A DNA stretch of 64,000 nt from Pseudoalteromonas phenolica (GTDB taxonomy: Bacteria > Pseudomonadota > Gammaproteobacteria > Enterobacterales > Alteromonadaceae): contig NZ_PNEC01000064.1 in assembly GCF_005886345.1 (NCBI RefSeq), forward strand, positions 1-64,000, read 5' to 3'. The translations under genes and the position numbers were made by a program. Positions 26,728 through 36,900 of the stretch are shown piece after piece; the stretch's first letter is position 1, and each line of letters opens with the position of its first letter. The notes beneath the pieces are model-generated. The model did not search any database and was not told the DNA's origin. It saw only the letters and a program-made list of their open reading frames with translations.

Positions 26728-29700
26728 AGATATCTTGTTCTAATAAATGCGTTAGCTGCAGTGACTCAAATAAAATTTCATCATGTGCAAAAGGCCCAAA
26801 CCCTGTATTTTGTAAATTGCCCAAACTGACCTCTAAGCGTAATGAGTGGTCTTTTCTAAACCAATCTTGCGTCCAGCTCAGTTTTATCCACCCAGCAGTC
26901 TCTTCTGAGAAATCAAACAAGGTTTGCCAGCTCATTTGTGTTAAGTATTGCCATGTATTGTTAGGTCTATGCTGATCTGAAAATTTATATTGAGACGCTC
27001 CTGCCACAGTAAAAATATGACCCAGATAAAACTGCTGAGCCTGCACATTGAAGCTTATACTGTCCAGAGAAGTCCAGTCTTGGTTTGACGTTGAAGAGAT
27101 ACCTGCAGACAGTTGATTATCTACCCAAGGTTGATAGCGGTATTGGTATGAAGCACGCCAACCATGCATGTGATCTTCACGATAAAAGCTAAACATGGAA
27201 GGACTCATTAGCCGGTCTGCAATATATTCTTCGGCTGTGATACTGGTGTAGTAGTAAAAAGGTTGCATCCACCATTGATGTCTATGGCTAGTATCATCAC
27301 GCCAAATCTCTCCAACCTTAAAACTGAGGTTAGAAATTAGATGGCTCTCACTGATCTGAGAGTCATTTTGCCAGCGATTATTAATTCGAGCTTCACTGAA
27401 CCAATGGCTGCTATCAGATAACCAATTATGCTGTGCATTAATAGAAAATGTTTCGTAATTTTGATTATCCAAAGTGTAAAATGACTCGAGTAAATACCAA
27501 TGGTTTTGGTCTTTATTTCTCAACTTTAATCCAAAGTCAGCGAAATGACGTGCCGATTGGCTTTGCTCAGTCTCAAAAATACCTGCTCGGTTATAGCGCA
27601 TAAAACCTTCAACATGTGTGAGGTTTTCATCGGTCGATATAATATCTTCATAAAATGATTTTTTGTCAGGGATATGAAAGTAGTTAGGCTTTTCGACAAT
27701 AAGAGGCGCAACAGGAGGTGCGAAGCGAGTTTTAGCGCGATTAGGGTCGAGTTGCCAGGTAAAAATGCGAGCTAATTGTGACTGCTCTGCTTTGATGCTA
27801 ATCTTTCCAGCAGGGTAAAGCGCAATTTCTTCTTCTCTATGCTGATCATGTAAACGCTCTATTTTTACCACTGTGTCAGTTTTGAGTTTGGCGATGATTT
27901 GTTCATTTTGCTGTGCAAAATAAAACAGTTGTCTTGTATCTAACTTGGCATCTTGCCAACGACCCTGTTGAAAAACTTGTACTTTGACACTGATGAGTTG
28001 AGAGACATAGGGGTTCATCCAGCGTAAAGAAACAAGTCCTGTTTTGAGATCGTCCTGGGTTAATGCAAGTTCATTTAAAGTATCACTTTCAATGGTCCAC
28101 AGTAAGTTATTACTCTCGCTCTGGACTAAAACATTTGCATAGCGACTCTTGACCAATTCAGCAGCAGAATACTCAAAAATAAGTTTGATTTGATATTGTA
28201 ATAACTCGCTCAAATCAAGGTTTAGGGTATGATTTGGACGAATGAGTAAGCCTTTTAATTGATCATTTTGACTGGTGTGCCGGCTTAGTTGTTCGGCTAA
28301 ACTTTGTTTGGTCATGGCCGTCATATCGACTAATTGAGTGCCCGAGTAATTTAGGTACTGCTTAGCAGCTTCCCAGGTACCATAATGATCTACACGATTT
28401 TTCAAATTTACTAAATGCGCTGGCAATTGTGTATTGAGTAATTTTGCATACAATAAATTGAATTCAAAGTTGTTAAGTAAGTCATAACTTAAACGGTACA
28501 ACGCGTTACTTAGTAATGTTTTTAAGTTTAACTCTGGGTTATGCACTAGATTTGCAAAATTTTGCTCAAATAATAATGGCACAGCGTTAGAGTTCAACAA
28601 ATTGGCATATGCGAGCTCTTCAGGGATGACTTTAAGGCTTACATATTTTAAATGTTTACTGCTGAGCGTCAGTTGTTCACCCCGATTAAGTTTAATGATG
28701 GCTTCGTTAGCAATTGAAAGTCGACGTTCACTTTTTTTAACTTGAGCGGTTGAGGCCACATCGACGAAAACAGGAAGTATATATTGCGATTTATTTGTAT
28801 CTAGATGCAACCACTGCTGATGCTGAGTACCATCATGAAGAAAAGGAGCTCGAACTCTTATTTGGAGTGTCATCTCTTTTTGAGTATAGATTTGCATCGG
28901 CTTTTCAGGATGAAGCTCAAAAGCCGTATATTCTGCGGTGTCTCCCTGCAAGCTGGTAGTTCCAAAATGGTGAACTTCATAAGCCGAAGAGGAAGGCTCT
29001 GATATGGGAATGAGGCTTTGTAGACGGTTTTGCAACCAATTTATTTGCGCTGTTTGTGTATTATTAAACGTATCATGCATGGCCCATAGCGCCATTAAAC
29101 CTTTCTGTTGAGCAAGTAAAATTTGATTGTTGAGCTGTTTGCACTCTGTTAGTTGTGCATACTTGAGCGCGCATAAGCCTTGAATTTTATATATTTGATT
29201 TGCAGCCTGGTATCTTTGTAATAAAGCACGCGCTGCGAAATTACTTAGTAGATGTTTTTTTGAGTGTAGTAAACTTTCTAAATAAGCATTGGCAGTTGAC
29301 GCTTTATCTAGTTGCATCAAAAGATCAATACGTATTCTCCAAGCATCCAGGGATATGCTGGGTATGGGGCTATGGACTAACTGTTTTAATAAAGGTAGTG
29401 CTTTTACAGGATTTGTTAGGGCAAAATTCATCGCCTGAGTTAATACTTTATGATCGTCCCCCAAGGCTTTTGGGTTGACTTGAGTCCTTAACGGTAAAGG
29501 TAAACTATTAAGATAGGCGTCAGCTTGCAAAGCATATTGTTGATTTAATAAACTCTGTAGAATAGTGCTTTTATTTTCTAGTGTACCTTGCATCAAATAA
29601 AGTAAAGGACTTTTAGGTAATGCCAATAGATCATCGACTTCAATGGCAACATTAACTGTTTTTTTATCTGCGCTAAATAATTTGAAGGTGTCTGAGTTTA

Positions 29701-30970
29701 AACTCACTGGTAATACGATACGCTTAAACTCTTTTCCTGCAGTAAACTCTATCAATTGCCTTTCTTTGCCAAACTCTACAACCAAGTGACCAGCTTGCTC
29801 GGCCTGAATATAGAGAAAAAGCTGATTTCGGATCCGTTGAAATTGACTAACGTCTATATCCAAGGTATCTGTTAGCTGGTGGCTAGTAAGCGTTTTTTGT
29901 TGGGATGTTGGGTAAAGTTGGTTGGCCGCTTCTCTGTACCCAGTTATTACATTCTGAGTCATGGTTTTGCTATTTATTGGTATGCTGCGATTGTTTACTT
30001 GTGCGAAGCGGCGAGTGGATAGGGTACTTACCAAATCTTGATAACGTCTCTGCTCAAGGGCACTGGCACTAGCCGAACTATAATGACTAATTTGAGATAA
30101 GTTTTGCTGAGTATAAATTTCAAAAAACTGAGCATCTAATTGCTGTGTGAAATATGGGTTAAAGAGAGACTCTGTTTGCTTTTCAGGTGCATCTAAATCA
30201 TATATACCTCGATGAGCTTGCTCCAATTTAATAAGTGTGTCGCCAAAGGCTGTGATTTTAAGATAACTTCCTTGTGGAACGGCTATGTAATCAGTGTTTA
30301 TTGTGCTGACTTTGTGTTGTTTATATTCAGGTGCATGATTATTGGTGACATTGATAATGCTAGCGGGTTGGCCATTGATTTGTGCAATAACTTTGCTGTC
30401 TTGCTTTAAATTAGACATAGGCTTTCTAACCGACAGCTTCAACTTTTTGGCGGCTTCAAAATATAAGCTAATGCTTTGCTTGTCATTCAACTGGTAATAA
30501 AGCTCATGATCTTGCGCTAATGTGAGTTTATTTGCTAAAAGCGGCAGTTTTAGTGCACGTCTGAACGGCTCCGGATGTCTGTGATACTTGCCTAATTTTA
30601 TGTCTAAATGTACCCATTCATCATTATGATTTACGAATTTATATATCTGTGCAAAAGGGATTGCAGGGAGTTGGCAGCGGGTTTGCTTACAGACTAACTC
30701 ATTAGATTGCAACTTGCGCATTGCGTATAGGCTTTGACCTTGCCATACCGTGGTTTTGCTAAATATATCATCGGGGAGGTTTAACCAATGACCTGCTGGC
30801 ACAAAGATGGACTTTTGTTGGCCCTGTTGAATACTTACTAAACTTTTCGCTTGGCTGAGAGACAAGTCGGTATTAACCCCAGCAGGGGCTATTTGCAGCG
30901 GTACTGGTTTTGCCATTAGCTGACTTGAAAATAATATGAGCAGTAAGATTAAATAATTTGCTTTATACAT
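26714..30970 (-). CDS. Giant exported protein, probable outer-membrane beta-barrel with helical repeats
   Basis: A 1418-residue protein with a clear signal peptide (hydrophobic 5-19, cleavage likely after LMA). Residues about 20-450 and 670-1100 look beta-rich; about 455-660 are helical with a TPR-like rhythm (LQADAYLNSLP, AWRIRIDLLMQL, AANQIYKIQGLCALKYA). From about 1115 to the end the sequence alternates polar and aromatic/hydrophobic residues with short turns (FADFGLKLRNKDQNHWYLLE, WWMQPFYYYTSIT, WRASYQYRYQPW), the pattern of a transmembrane beta-barrel. The arrangement recalls exopolysaccharide secretins such as BcsC, PgaA and PelB, which combine periplasmic TPRs with a C-terminal barrel; homology to them is not claimed. 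It sits between a small exported protein and the CapB-like ligase. I infer an exporter of the polymer. No named family was recognised. Confidence 0.75.
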   Translation of the reverse strand: MYKANYLILLLILFSSQLMAKPVPLQIAPAGVNTDLSLSQAKSLVSIQQGQQKSIFVPAGHWLNLPDDIFSKTTVWQGQSLYAMRKLQSNELVCKQTRCQLPAIPFAQIYKFVNHNDEWVHLDIKLGKYHRHPEPFRRALKLPLLANKLTLAQDHELYYQLNDKQSISLYFEAAKKLKLSVRKPMSNLKQDSKVIAQINGQPASIINVTNNHAPEYKQHKVSTINTDYIAVPQGSYLKITAFGDTLIKLEQAHRGIYDLDAPEKQTESLFNPYFTQQLDAQFFEIYTQQNLSQISHYSSASASALEQRRYQDLVSTLSTRRFAQVNNRSIPINSKTMTQNVITGYREAANQLYPTSQQKTLTSHQLTDTLDIDVSQFQRIRNQLFLYIQAEQAGHLVVEFGKERQLIEFTAGKEFKRIVLPVSLNSDTFKLFSADKKTVNVAIEVDDLLALPKSPLLYLMQGTLENKSTILQSLLNQQYALQADAYLNSLPLPLRTQVNPKALGDDHKVLTQAMNFALTNPVKALPLLKQLVHSPIPSISLDAWRIRIDLLMQLDKASTANAYLESLLHSKKHLLSNFAARALLQRYQAANQIYKIQGLCALKYAQLTECKQLNNQILLAQQKGLMALWAMHDTFNNTQTAQINWLQNRLQSLIPISEPSSSAYEVHHFGTTSLQGDTAEYTAFELHPEKPMQIYTQKEMTLQIRVRAPFLHDGTQHQQWLHLDTNKSQYILPVFVDVASTAQVKKSERRLSIANEAIIKLNRGEQLTLSSKHLKYVSLKVIPEELAYANLLNSNAVPLLFEQNFANLVHNPELNLKTLLSNALYRLSYDLLNNFEFNLLYAKLLNTQLPAHLVNLKNRVDHYGTWEAAKQYLNYSGTQLVDMTAMTKQSLAEQLSRHTSQNDQLKGLLIRPNHTLNLDLSELLQYQIKLIFEYSAAELVKSRYANVLVQSESNNLLWTIESDTLNELALTQDDLKTGLVSLRWMNPYVSQLISVKVQVFQQGRWQDAKLDTRQLFYFAQQNEQIIAKLKTDTVVKIERLHDQHREEEIALYPAGKISIKAEQSQLARIFTWQLDPNRAKTRFAPPVAPLIVEKPNYFHIPDKKSFYEDIISTDENLTHVEGFMRYNRAGIFETEQSQSARHFADFGLKLRNKDQNHWYLLESFYTLDNQNYETFSINAQHNWLSDSSHWFSEARINNRWQNDSQISESHLISNLSFKVGEIWRDDTSHRHQWWMQPFYYYTSITAEEYIADRLMSPSMFSFYREDHMHGWRASYQYRYQPWVDNQLSAGISSTSNQDWTSLDSISFNVQAQQFYLGHIFTVAGASQYKFSDQHRPNNTWQYLTQMSWQTLFDFSEETAGWIKLSWTQDWFRKDHSLRLEVSLGNLQNTGFGPFAHDEILFESLQLTHLLEQDIYEQR

Positions 30971-31722
30971 TCAGAAAATTGGCTCATTAAATGTTGTTCT
31001 TCTATTAAACGCTTACGCATTGGCTTGCTGATTTCTATATGGATAAATGAATAAGGCCTTATGTTTAGTGTATGTAAAATATTCTTAGTGCCACCTAATT
31101 CTTGAACTAATTCAGGGTAAAAGTAACTATTTTTAGATAATTTACTTAAGCATAGAGTTAGTTGTTTTTTAATGACATTGCCTTTTTTACCTTGGCTTAT
31201 AATAAAATCTGCTTTTTTTGCTTTATCTGTTTTTCTTTTCTGTTGATTAAAACCATGCACCTGGATCACTTTAGCGTCTTTGTGAAGCGCTTGAAATGCC
31301 AAAATAGCAGCATTATGTAAATTATAATGGCGCTTAGAATAGTCCATGGAGAGCCCATCAACACTGTCGCTATATCTGTGATGAGTGTTGTGAACCAGTA
31401 ATTGACAATGAGCATTAAATAAATGCCTACCAATTTTATAAGTATGGGTATCAAAAAAGCGATGCGGAATAGAAATAGCGCAAGCTTTTGCATTGGTACG
31501 GTAAAGAAGCGCACCGCCACCATGAATGGGGGATATGTTTTTTAATTGATGAATGCTATTAGATACACCATATTGCCAAGGTGATATTTCCGCTTTTTCG
31601 GCCGAAGCGAACCATGGCTTTAATTGTGAGACCAGTTCATTAAGTTTAGCGTCATCACTTGCACAAGCCGAATTTGAAAGAATCAACAAAACAGAAGCGA
31701 TAATGCGATTAATCATTTTCAT
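30949..31722 (-). CDS. Small exported amidohydrolase-like protein
   Basis: A 257-residue protein with a signal peptide (MKMINRIIASVLLILSNSACA-like start, cleavage near CAS) and a possible catalytic region: IHGGGALLYR, SIPHRFFDTHTYKIG, LVHNTHHRYSD, VIQVHGF and IHIEISKPMRKR. Histidines and acidic residues at these places, and a final IEIS..MRKRL, resemble the zinc amidohydrolase fold of N-formylglutamate amidohydrolases and gamma-PGA hydrolases, but I could not align it with confidence. GGAGG four bases before the ATG at 31722 sets the start; a longer frame from 31773 lacks this. It overlaps the upstream gene by 14 bases and the downstream gene by 22. A polymer-trimming or release function is plausible. 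Confidence 0.72.
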   Translation of the reverse strand: MKMINRIIASVLLILSNSACASDDAKLNELVSQLKPWFASAEKAEISPWQYGVSNSIHQLKNISPIHGGGALLYRTNAKACAISIPHRFFDTHTYKIGRHLFNAHCQLLVHNTHHRYSDSVDGLSMDYSKRHYNLHNAAILAFQALHKDAKVIQVHGFNQQKRKTDKAKKADFIISQGKKGNVIKKQLTLCLSKLSKNSYFYPELVQELGGTKNILHTLNIRPYSFIHIEISKPMRKRLIEEQHLMSQFSECIKQII

Positions 31723-33997
31723 ATTGCCTCCACTGCGCTTCATTAGGCGCGCTATTGAGTTCATCAAGCACACTAATCCAAATGTCTTGCTCAGACGTTA
31801 TAATGATATGCTCTAGCGTTTTAATATCATCATTAATTGCTAAAGAAATACTGCTAAAACTGGCAACATTTTTAATTGCAGGGTGAAGCGCGTGAGCTTT
31901 TGTCAGCTTCGCAGGCATGAGTGCAAATCGTTTATTAGGAATTGTATATTCAGAACTTAATCCACTAACAAAGTGTGCTTTTATCTCAGTATTGATGACT
32001 AAATGCTCAGAGAATTGAGCGGTTGAAAAGACTTTGACCACTACAGATTCAGGCACAGACGAATAACTTAGCGCTAAAGGTTGTCCAGCTTTTAAAAAAT
32101 AGTTACGTTGTTTTTGCCAAGGACGCTTTTCCCCATCATTGACATATAAAACACTTTCAGGTTCAAATAATGAAAGTATTTGAGCTTCATTTATATCAGT
32201 GAGTGCTTGCTCTTTATAATGCGGATGTTTGTTTGTTAATTTGATGACTCGCTTGTCTTTTAACTGATTGTTCTTCAATGCGTGACTCAGTTGTTGGCTA
32301 GAAGTAACTAAATTAAATTGATATTCAGTTGGATTTGGCCGTGAATAATCGTCTATATAATATCTATCAGGCGAGTTAATCAGAAAAGTATTCGATAACT
32401 GTAAACCTTTAATGAGGTCACGGCTTAAGTAGGTTGTTTCTTCTTCCTCAGGGATCTCAGGCGGTGTTTCAAACAGCCTAACATTAGTGATCATCTTTTG
32501 TTCTGTAAATTTAAAATCATTGTCTGCTTTTTGAGAGAACCAAGCATCAATGGTATAGAAGTTGTGTAAGCTGAGCTGGCATAGTTGCTCACATAATTCA
32601 CTTTGATAATGAAAAGTAGAGGAGCGAGATTGCAATTTAGCAAGCAAAGGCTGCTTGGCGTGAATAGTGATCCGATTGGCATTAGGGGGTAAACGTAAAT
32701 AAAACTGTTCGGCGTCAAAAATAGTCTGCCTTAGCGTCGCTTCATCAATAACTCTATCAAAGTTGCTAGTGTTACCTTGCAGATATACTTGATAAGCTTC
32801 TATTTCAGTTTGATTATTAAACAGCTTAATTTCGACCGCAGTACCTTTTTTGCCCCTAAATTCAAATTTGACGTCACTATTTTCAGCTACTTGGTAAATC
32901 AAGCTCTGTTCGTTACTAACAGTATAAAAATAGCTATGCAATGCGCCAAATTGAGTATCATCTTGCGCAAACCAACGTGTTAGTAAAGGTTTATCAGATT
33001 GGAGCATGATAAGCCCAGGTTCAACTGCTGGAATGGCATAGACACCTTGTATTTCCGTCGGCATTGGCTGGAGCTGTATCGGTGGTTTGAGTTGTTTTAT
33101 ATCAAACCAGGTGACGAATAAAGGGGCATCGTGATGTTCTTTATGCACATAGATATTCTGCGTAATGTAATTTCTAAATGAAGCACTCAGAGAAGAATCT
33201 GTGTAAAAACTATCTAGGTTAAGTTGTTCAACACTAAAATCATAACTTAAAACATAGTAGGGCAATGTTTCGTATAAGGTGTCTCCAGTAAAATCGATGC
33301 CAGGTATCCCTTGCGGAGCCAACTTTTGCCACTCAAAGGTCACCGCATTTAATATTTCTTGGTTTGATAGCGCATTATCTCCAATAGTGTGATAGTTGGT
33401 CATCCGTTCACGCCAATCTGTTGATTGCTTTAGCCAGGCTCTATTAATGTCACTTTCACTCACCGGTGTTTTCGCGTGTAAACGAACTACCACGCCTCGC
33501 AATTCTATATTCTCAGGAATAAGCCGAAGAGAAATTGCTTTTGCATTGGTAAGCTGTTCATTGCTAATAAAAAAAGATTGTCCGGAAGATACAGCTAAAG
33601 TATCTCGATTTTCTATGATTTGCTTAACTTGTTTTTCTTCGTTATCGAGGGCTAGTTTCGAAGCATGATGATAAATGTGAGTCGTGAGTGGATTGCCTTC
33701 TGTATCTAATAACGTATATTCAATCGCGTATTGAACTGGCTCATCGAACTGGTTTTGTTGGGTGAAGATTGCATTCGATAATACCCGAATTGAAAAAGTG
33801 CGATCCGGAGAAAAGTTAAAGGTTAAAGGTTTATCTTGTTGTAACCAATGAACTGTTGAACGTGTTTCATCTTCAGATCTCAGTGCAACTTGTTCTGCTG
33901 AAATGAGCCAGAAATAGCTTCGAATTGAAAACCAAATCAAGAATAGCAGGAATGTAGTTTTAACAAGTAATTTGAGTAGGCGCTTAATGAAATACAT
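31709..33997 (-). CDS. Membrane-anchored periplasmic beta-rich protein of the cap-like operon
   Basis: A 762-residue protein with one N-terminal membrane helix (about 7-28, TTFLLFLIWFSIRSYFWLI) and a long, mostly beta-strand-rich remainder that would project into the periplasm. No catalytic motif or known domain was recognised. GGGAG five bases upstream supports the ATG at 33997 rather than 34009. The gene overlaps its two neighbours by 14 bases each. Given its place between the CapC-like and the small exported protein, it could bridge the inner-membrane synthase and the outer-membrane protein; that is inference. Confidence 0.7.
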   Translation of the reverse strand: MYFIKRLLKLLVKTTFLLFLIWFSIRSYFWLISAEQVALRSEDETRSTVHWLQQDKPLTFNFSPDRTFSIRVLSNAIFTQQNQFDEPVQYAIEYTLLDTEGNPLTTHIYHHASKLALDNEEKQVKQIIENRDTLAVSSGQSFFISNEQLTNAKAISLRLIPENIELRGVVVRLHAKTPVSESDINRAWLKQSTDWRERMTNYHTIGDNALSNQEILNAVTFEWQKLAPQGIPGIDFTGDTLYETLPYYVLSYDFSVEQLNLDSFYTDSSLSASFRNYITQNIYVHKEHHDAPLFVTWFDIKQLKPPIQLQPMPTEIQGVYAIPAVEPGLIMLQSDKPLLTRWFAQDDTQFGALHSYFYTVSNEQSLIYQVAENSDVKFEFRGKKGTAVEIKLFNNQTEIEAYQVYLQGNTSNFDRVIDEATLRQTIFDAEQFYLRLPPNANRITIHAKQPLLAKLQSRSSTFHYQSELCEQLCQLSLHNFYTIDAWFSQKADNDFKFTEQKMITNVRLFETPPEIPEEEETTYLSRDLIKGLQLSNTFLINSPDRYYIDDYSRPNPTEYQFNLVTSSQQLSHALKNNQLKDKRVIKLTNKHPHYKEQALTDINEAQILSLFEPESVLYVNDGEKRPWQKQRNYFLKAGQPLALSYSSVPESVVVKVFSTAQFSEHLVINTEIKAHFVSGLSSEYTIPNKRFALMPAKLTKAHALHPAIKNVASFSSISLAINDDIKTLEHIIITSEQDIWISVLDELNSAPNEAQWRQYEND

Positions 33998-36900
33998 TTT
34001 CACTCCCAATCATAATTTCTGAAAACTTGTTTAAATCGACTAGTTGGTTGCGTTTAGGTAAGTATATTAATGCAATTCTATTGTTATGCTTGATAAGTAA
34101 TGCCAGTTCGTCTTGGTGTGCCAGTTCAGTTGCTTGTAATGTGCAACTAAACTTCTGTTCACAAAGTGATTTTATAAATGGAAGATGATGAGATAACGCA
34201 TAATTTTCAGTGATATTTTCAAATGAACTGATTTGGTCTGCAGTGAGTTGCTGCCAATCTTGTGGAGAAAGAGCAGAAATATTAGTTCTTATAAGTACTG
34301 GTTGTTTTGAAATGGCCAACAAGCGCTGCAATAAAGCGTCTTTTGAGATTGAAAAGTGCTGCTTAAAATCAGACGCTAGCCACAATGTGGCAAGCTCACT
34401 GATAGGAGAAAATATTTGATAACCAGTTTGTGGAGACGTACCCAGCTCAAGACCTCGAGTAGCGGTTTGGCCGAGTACAATTTGATGTTCAACCCCAAGC
34501 TCTTGTAGAGCAACTCGCACGACTTCTAGGCTTTGTTTATGTCTTGGCTGAGGTTGAGTGTATTGAAAAGCGAGTGCGCTGGGCCGGATATGCGAAGGAG
34601 CACTGTGACTGCGGATCTGTAAGTTTAGTATACCTTGATGTTGATAATGTCTGAGAGCACTTTGATGCACAATATTAAATAGGGTTTGTACATTGGCTGC
34701 GGCCATAACATTCGCTTGTTCGCTGGCAAATGGGTGAGCGCCAGCAATGAGTAACATTTTTGCATTGGTTTTTTGGTAAAGCTTACTGGCAAATTGAATG
34801 GTATTACTTTCAAACAAAGGTCTAGGTACTTGAACATTCAATAGGTTAGTAGGATCTAGGCGGAGAAAATAGAGACCTTGACCTAATTGGTAATATTGTA
34901 TGTCATCGAGGGGGGAAATTTTTATATAACGACCTCTAGGAGTATTGAGTAGAGTGAGTTGATAGCCAACCATACGTGCGATATTATTTATTTTATTCAA
35001 CTCGTTCAGTACATTCATATTAACCTCATCACCTACGAGGTCATCTGACAAAGTATAAAGTGGGCGTAAGATCTCAAACTCCCAAAGCGCAGCTTCATTG
35101 TCTGATAAGCTCTGAAAGTGTTGACTCCCTTTCGCGGTGATCTTAGGGGTGAACTCACTGATTTCATCTTCTAGCGTGCTAGTCAGTTGCCTGATTGGAG
35201 TTTGATTTAATTGCTCAGATAATGCGACTTTTGATAGTAATGAGGTGTATGCTGAGGTGTCTATAAAAGTTTCAAGTAACTGACCCCTAAAAGCTGGATC
35301 AGGCAAGCTTTGTTCACTTAGAAGACCAAAATTACTTTGTGAAAACCCAAGTACCTCTGAGAGTTCAGATTGATTAATAGCATCAGGTAGGCGGTTGAAT
35401 ATCCAAAACTGTCCTATTGCGCCAAATGGACTTGTTTTTAATACTGAGTTTGTACGCGTATTTACAGAGCGTAGTTGCATAATATCTTCAGTTTCTAGGG
35501 CTTGCATAAATGCCCAATAGTATTTACTTTGTTGGCTGTTATTATCTGCACTAAACGAAAGGGTAGATTGAGTACCCAGTGCTAATGCGGTTGCATTTAA
35601 GTAATTCATTAGAAGTACTGAAGAATCTGTAGCTATACGCTCTGTAGAAGGGTGGGGTACTGTTAAGACTAAATTTGAACTCGTTTGTTTATTGACAACA
35701 AATAAACCACGTATTCCGTATTTGTTAGTATCTTGTATGTAGATATATTGTTCATCTTGACGAAGCGAAAAGTTGAGTTTCAGCAATAGACTTTGCGCTT
35801 TAGCAATATTATCAAAGTCATTTCTATCACGATTAAGAATATTGATTGCGGCCCTGAAGCTTTGCAAGTTTTGCGTTTCTTGATATTGACTGATTTCAAC
35901 TTTATTTTTTTTGTCCGTATAAAGGTAGCTTTTATATTCGCTTAGTTGCTGGCTTAGATCTTGAATTTCAGTATAGCTCTGCAGTGACTTTATTTGATTT
36001 GTTGTAAATAAAGATGGCACAAACATGATAATAAAGCCGATAAAAATGGCTGCAAACCCACCTATCACTGAGGTTTGAAAAGTGGCCCGTATGATCAGAC
36101 CTAATGCATTCTTTTGATAAATTTTAAGTGCTAAAAGTGTTGAAAGCATATAGCCAAATGCAAATGTATCTGTGACTTTCAGGCTTGGATAGTAATTAAT
36201 AATAAAGTAATTCAAACAAAGTTTATAAATGAAGCCGATATTGAAAAAAAACAGTAATAGACGCGCACCTTCAAAATTAGCATTTTTTAATCGAGTATAT
36301 TGCAGTAGAAGTGTACCCATAATTAATATAACTGCAGTCTCTATAAATGAAGTGAGTAATTTACTCGGCTGCATAAGCTGCAGCGCAAGTAAAGCCGGCA
36401 GCATAATACCGTTAAACTCCCAGCCATATTTAAGATTAGCGCGAGAGGCTATAAAGGCTGTTATTACGAGGATGATATACGCTTTAGGTGCTGCAATAAT
36501 TGATACAGCAACGTCTTCATACATAATGGCGAGGTTAGCAATACTAAAGTTAGTAAATGGCATCAGTATATAGCGTACTAAGATATATGAGACGGTTAAC
36601 TGTATGAGTGTCACTTTTAAACCGTAATTAAAGCCGCCATTCCACATCACGTTTGCAGCTAGGGCTATAATAATTAGGCCTAGACTATATAGCTGAGTTG
36701 AGTAATTAAAAGTAATATCCCAACTTCCTAATAAGTTAGCGACGAGCGGCCAAAATAACGTATCCATAACGACACGCACTAAAATGCTTATTAAAATAAT
36801 GGCAAAGAAGCGGTCTCGGCCGAACATTTCGGCATAACCAAATCGCTCCATAATAGTTTGCGCACTCAGCTTCATTATGAAATAAACAACGAAGGACTCT

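Noticed and set aside
31266..31523. Alternative hydrophobic frame antiparallel/out of frame in the small exported protein gene
   Set aside because: It is fully inside a better-supported coding frame with signal peptide, ribosome-binding site and conserved-looking motifs.
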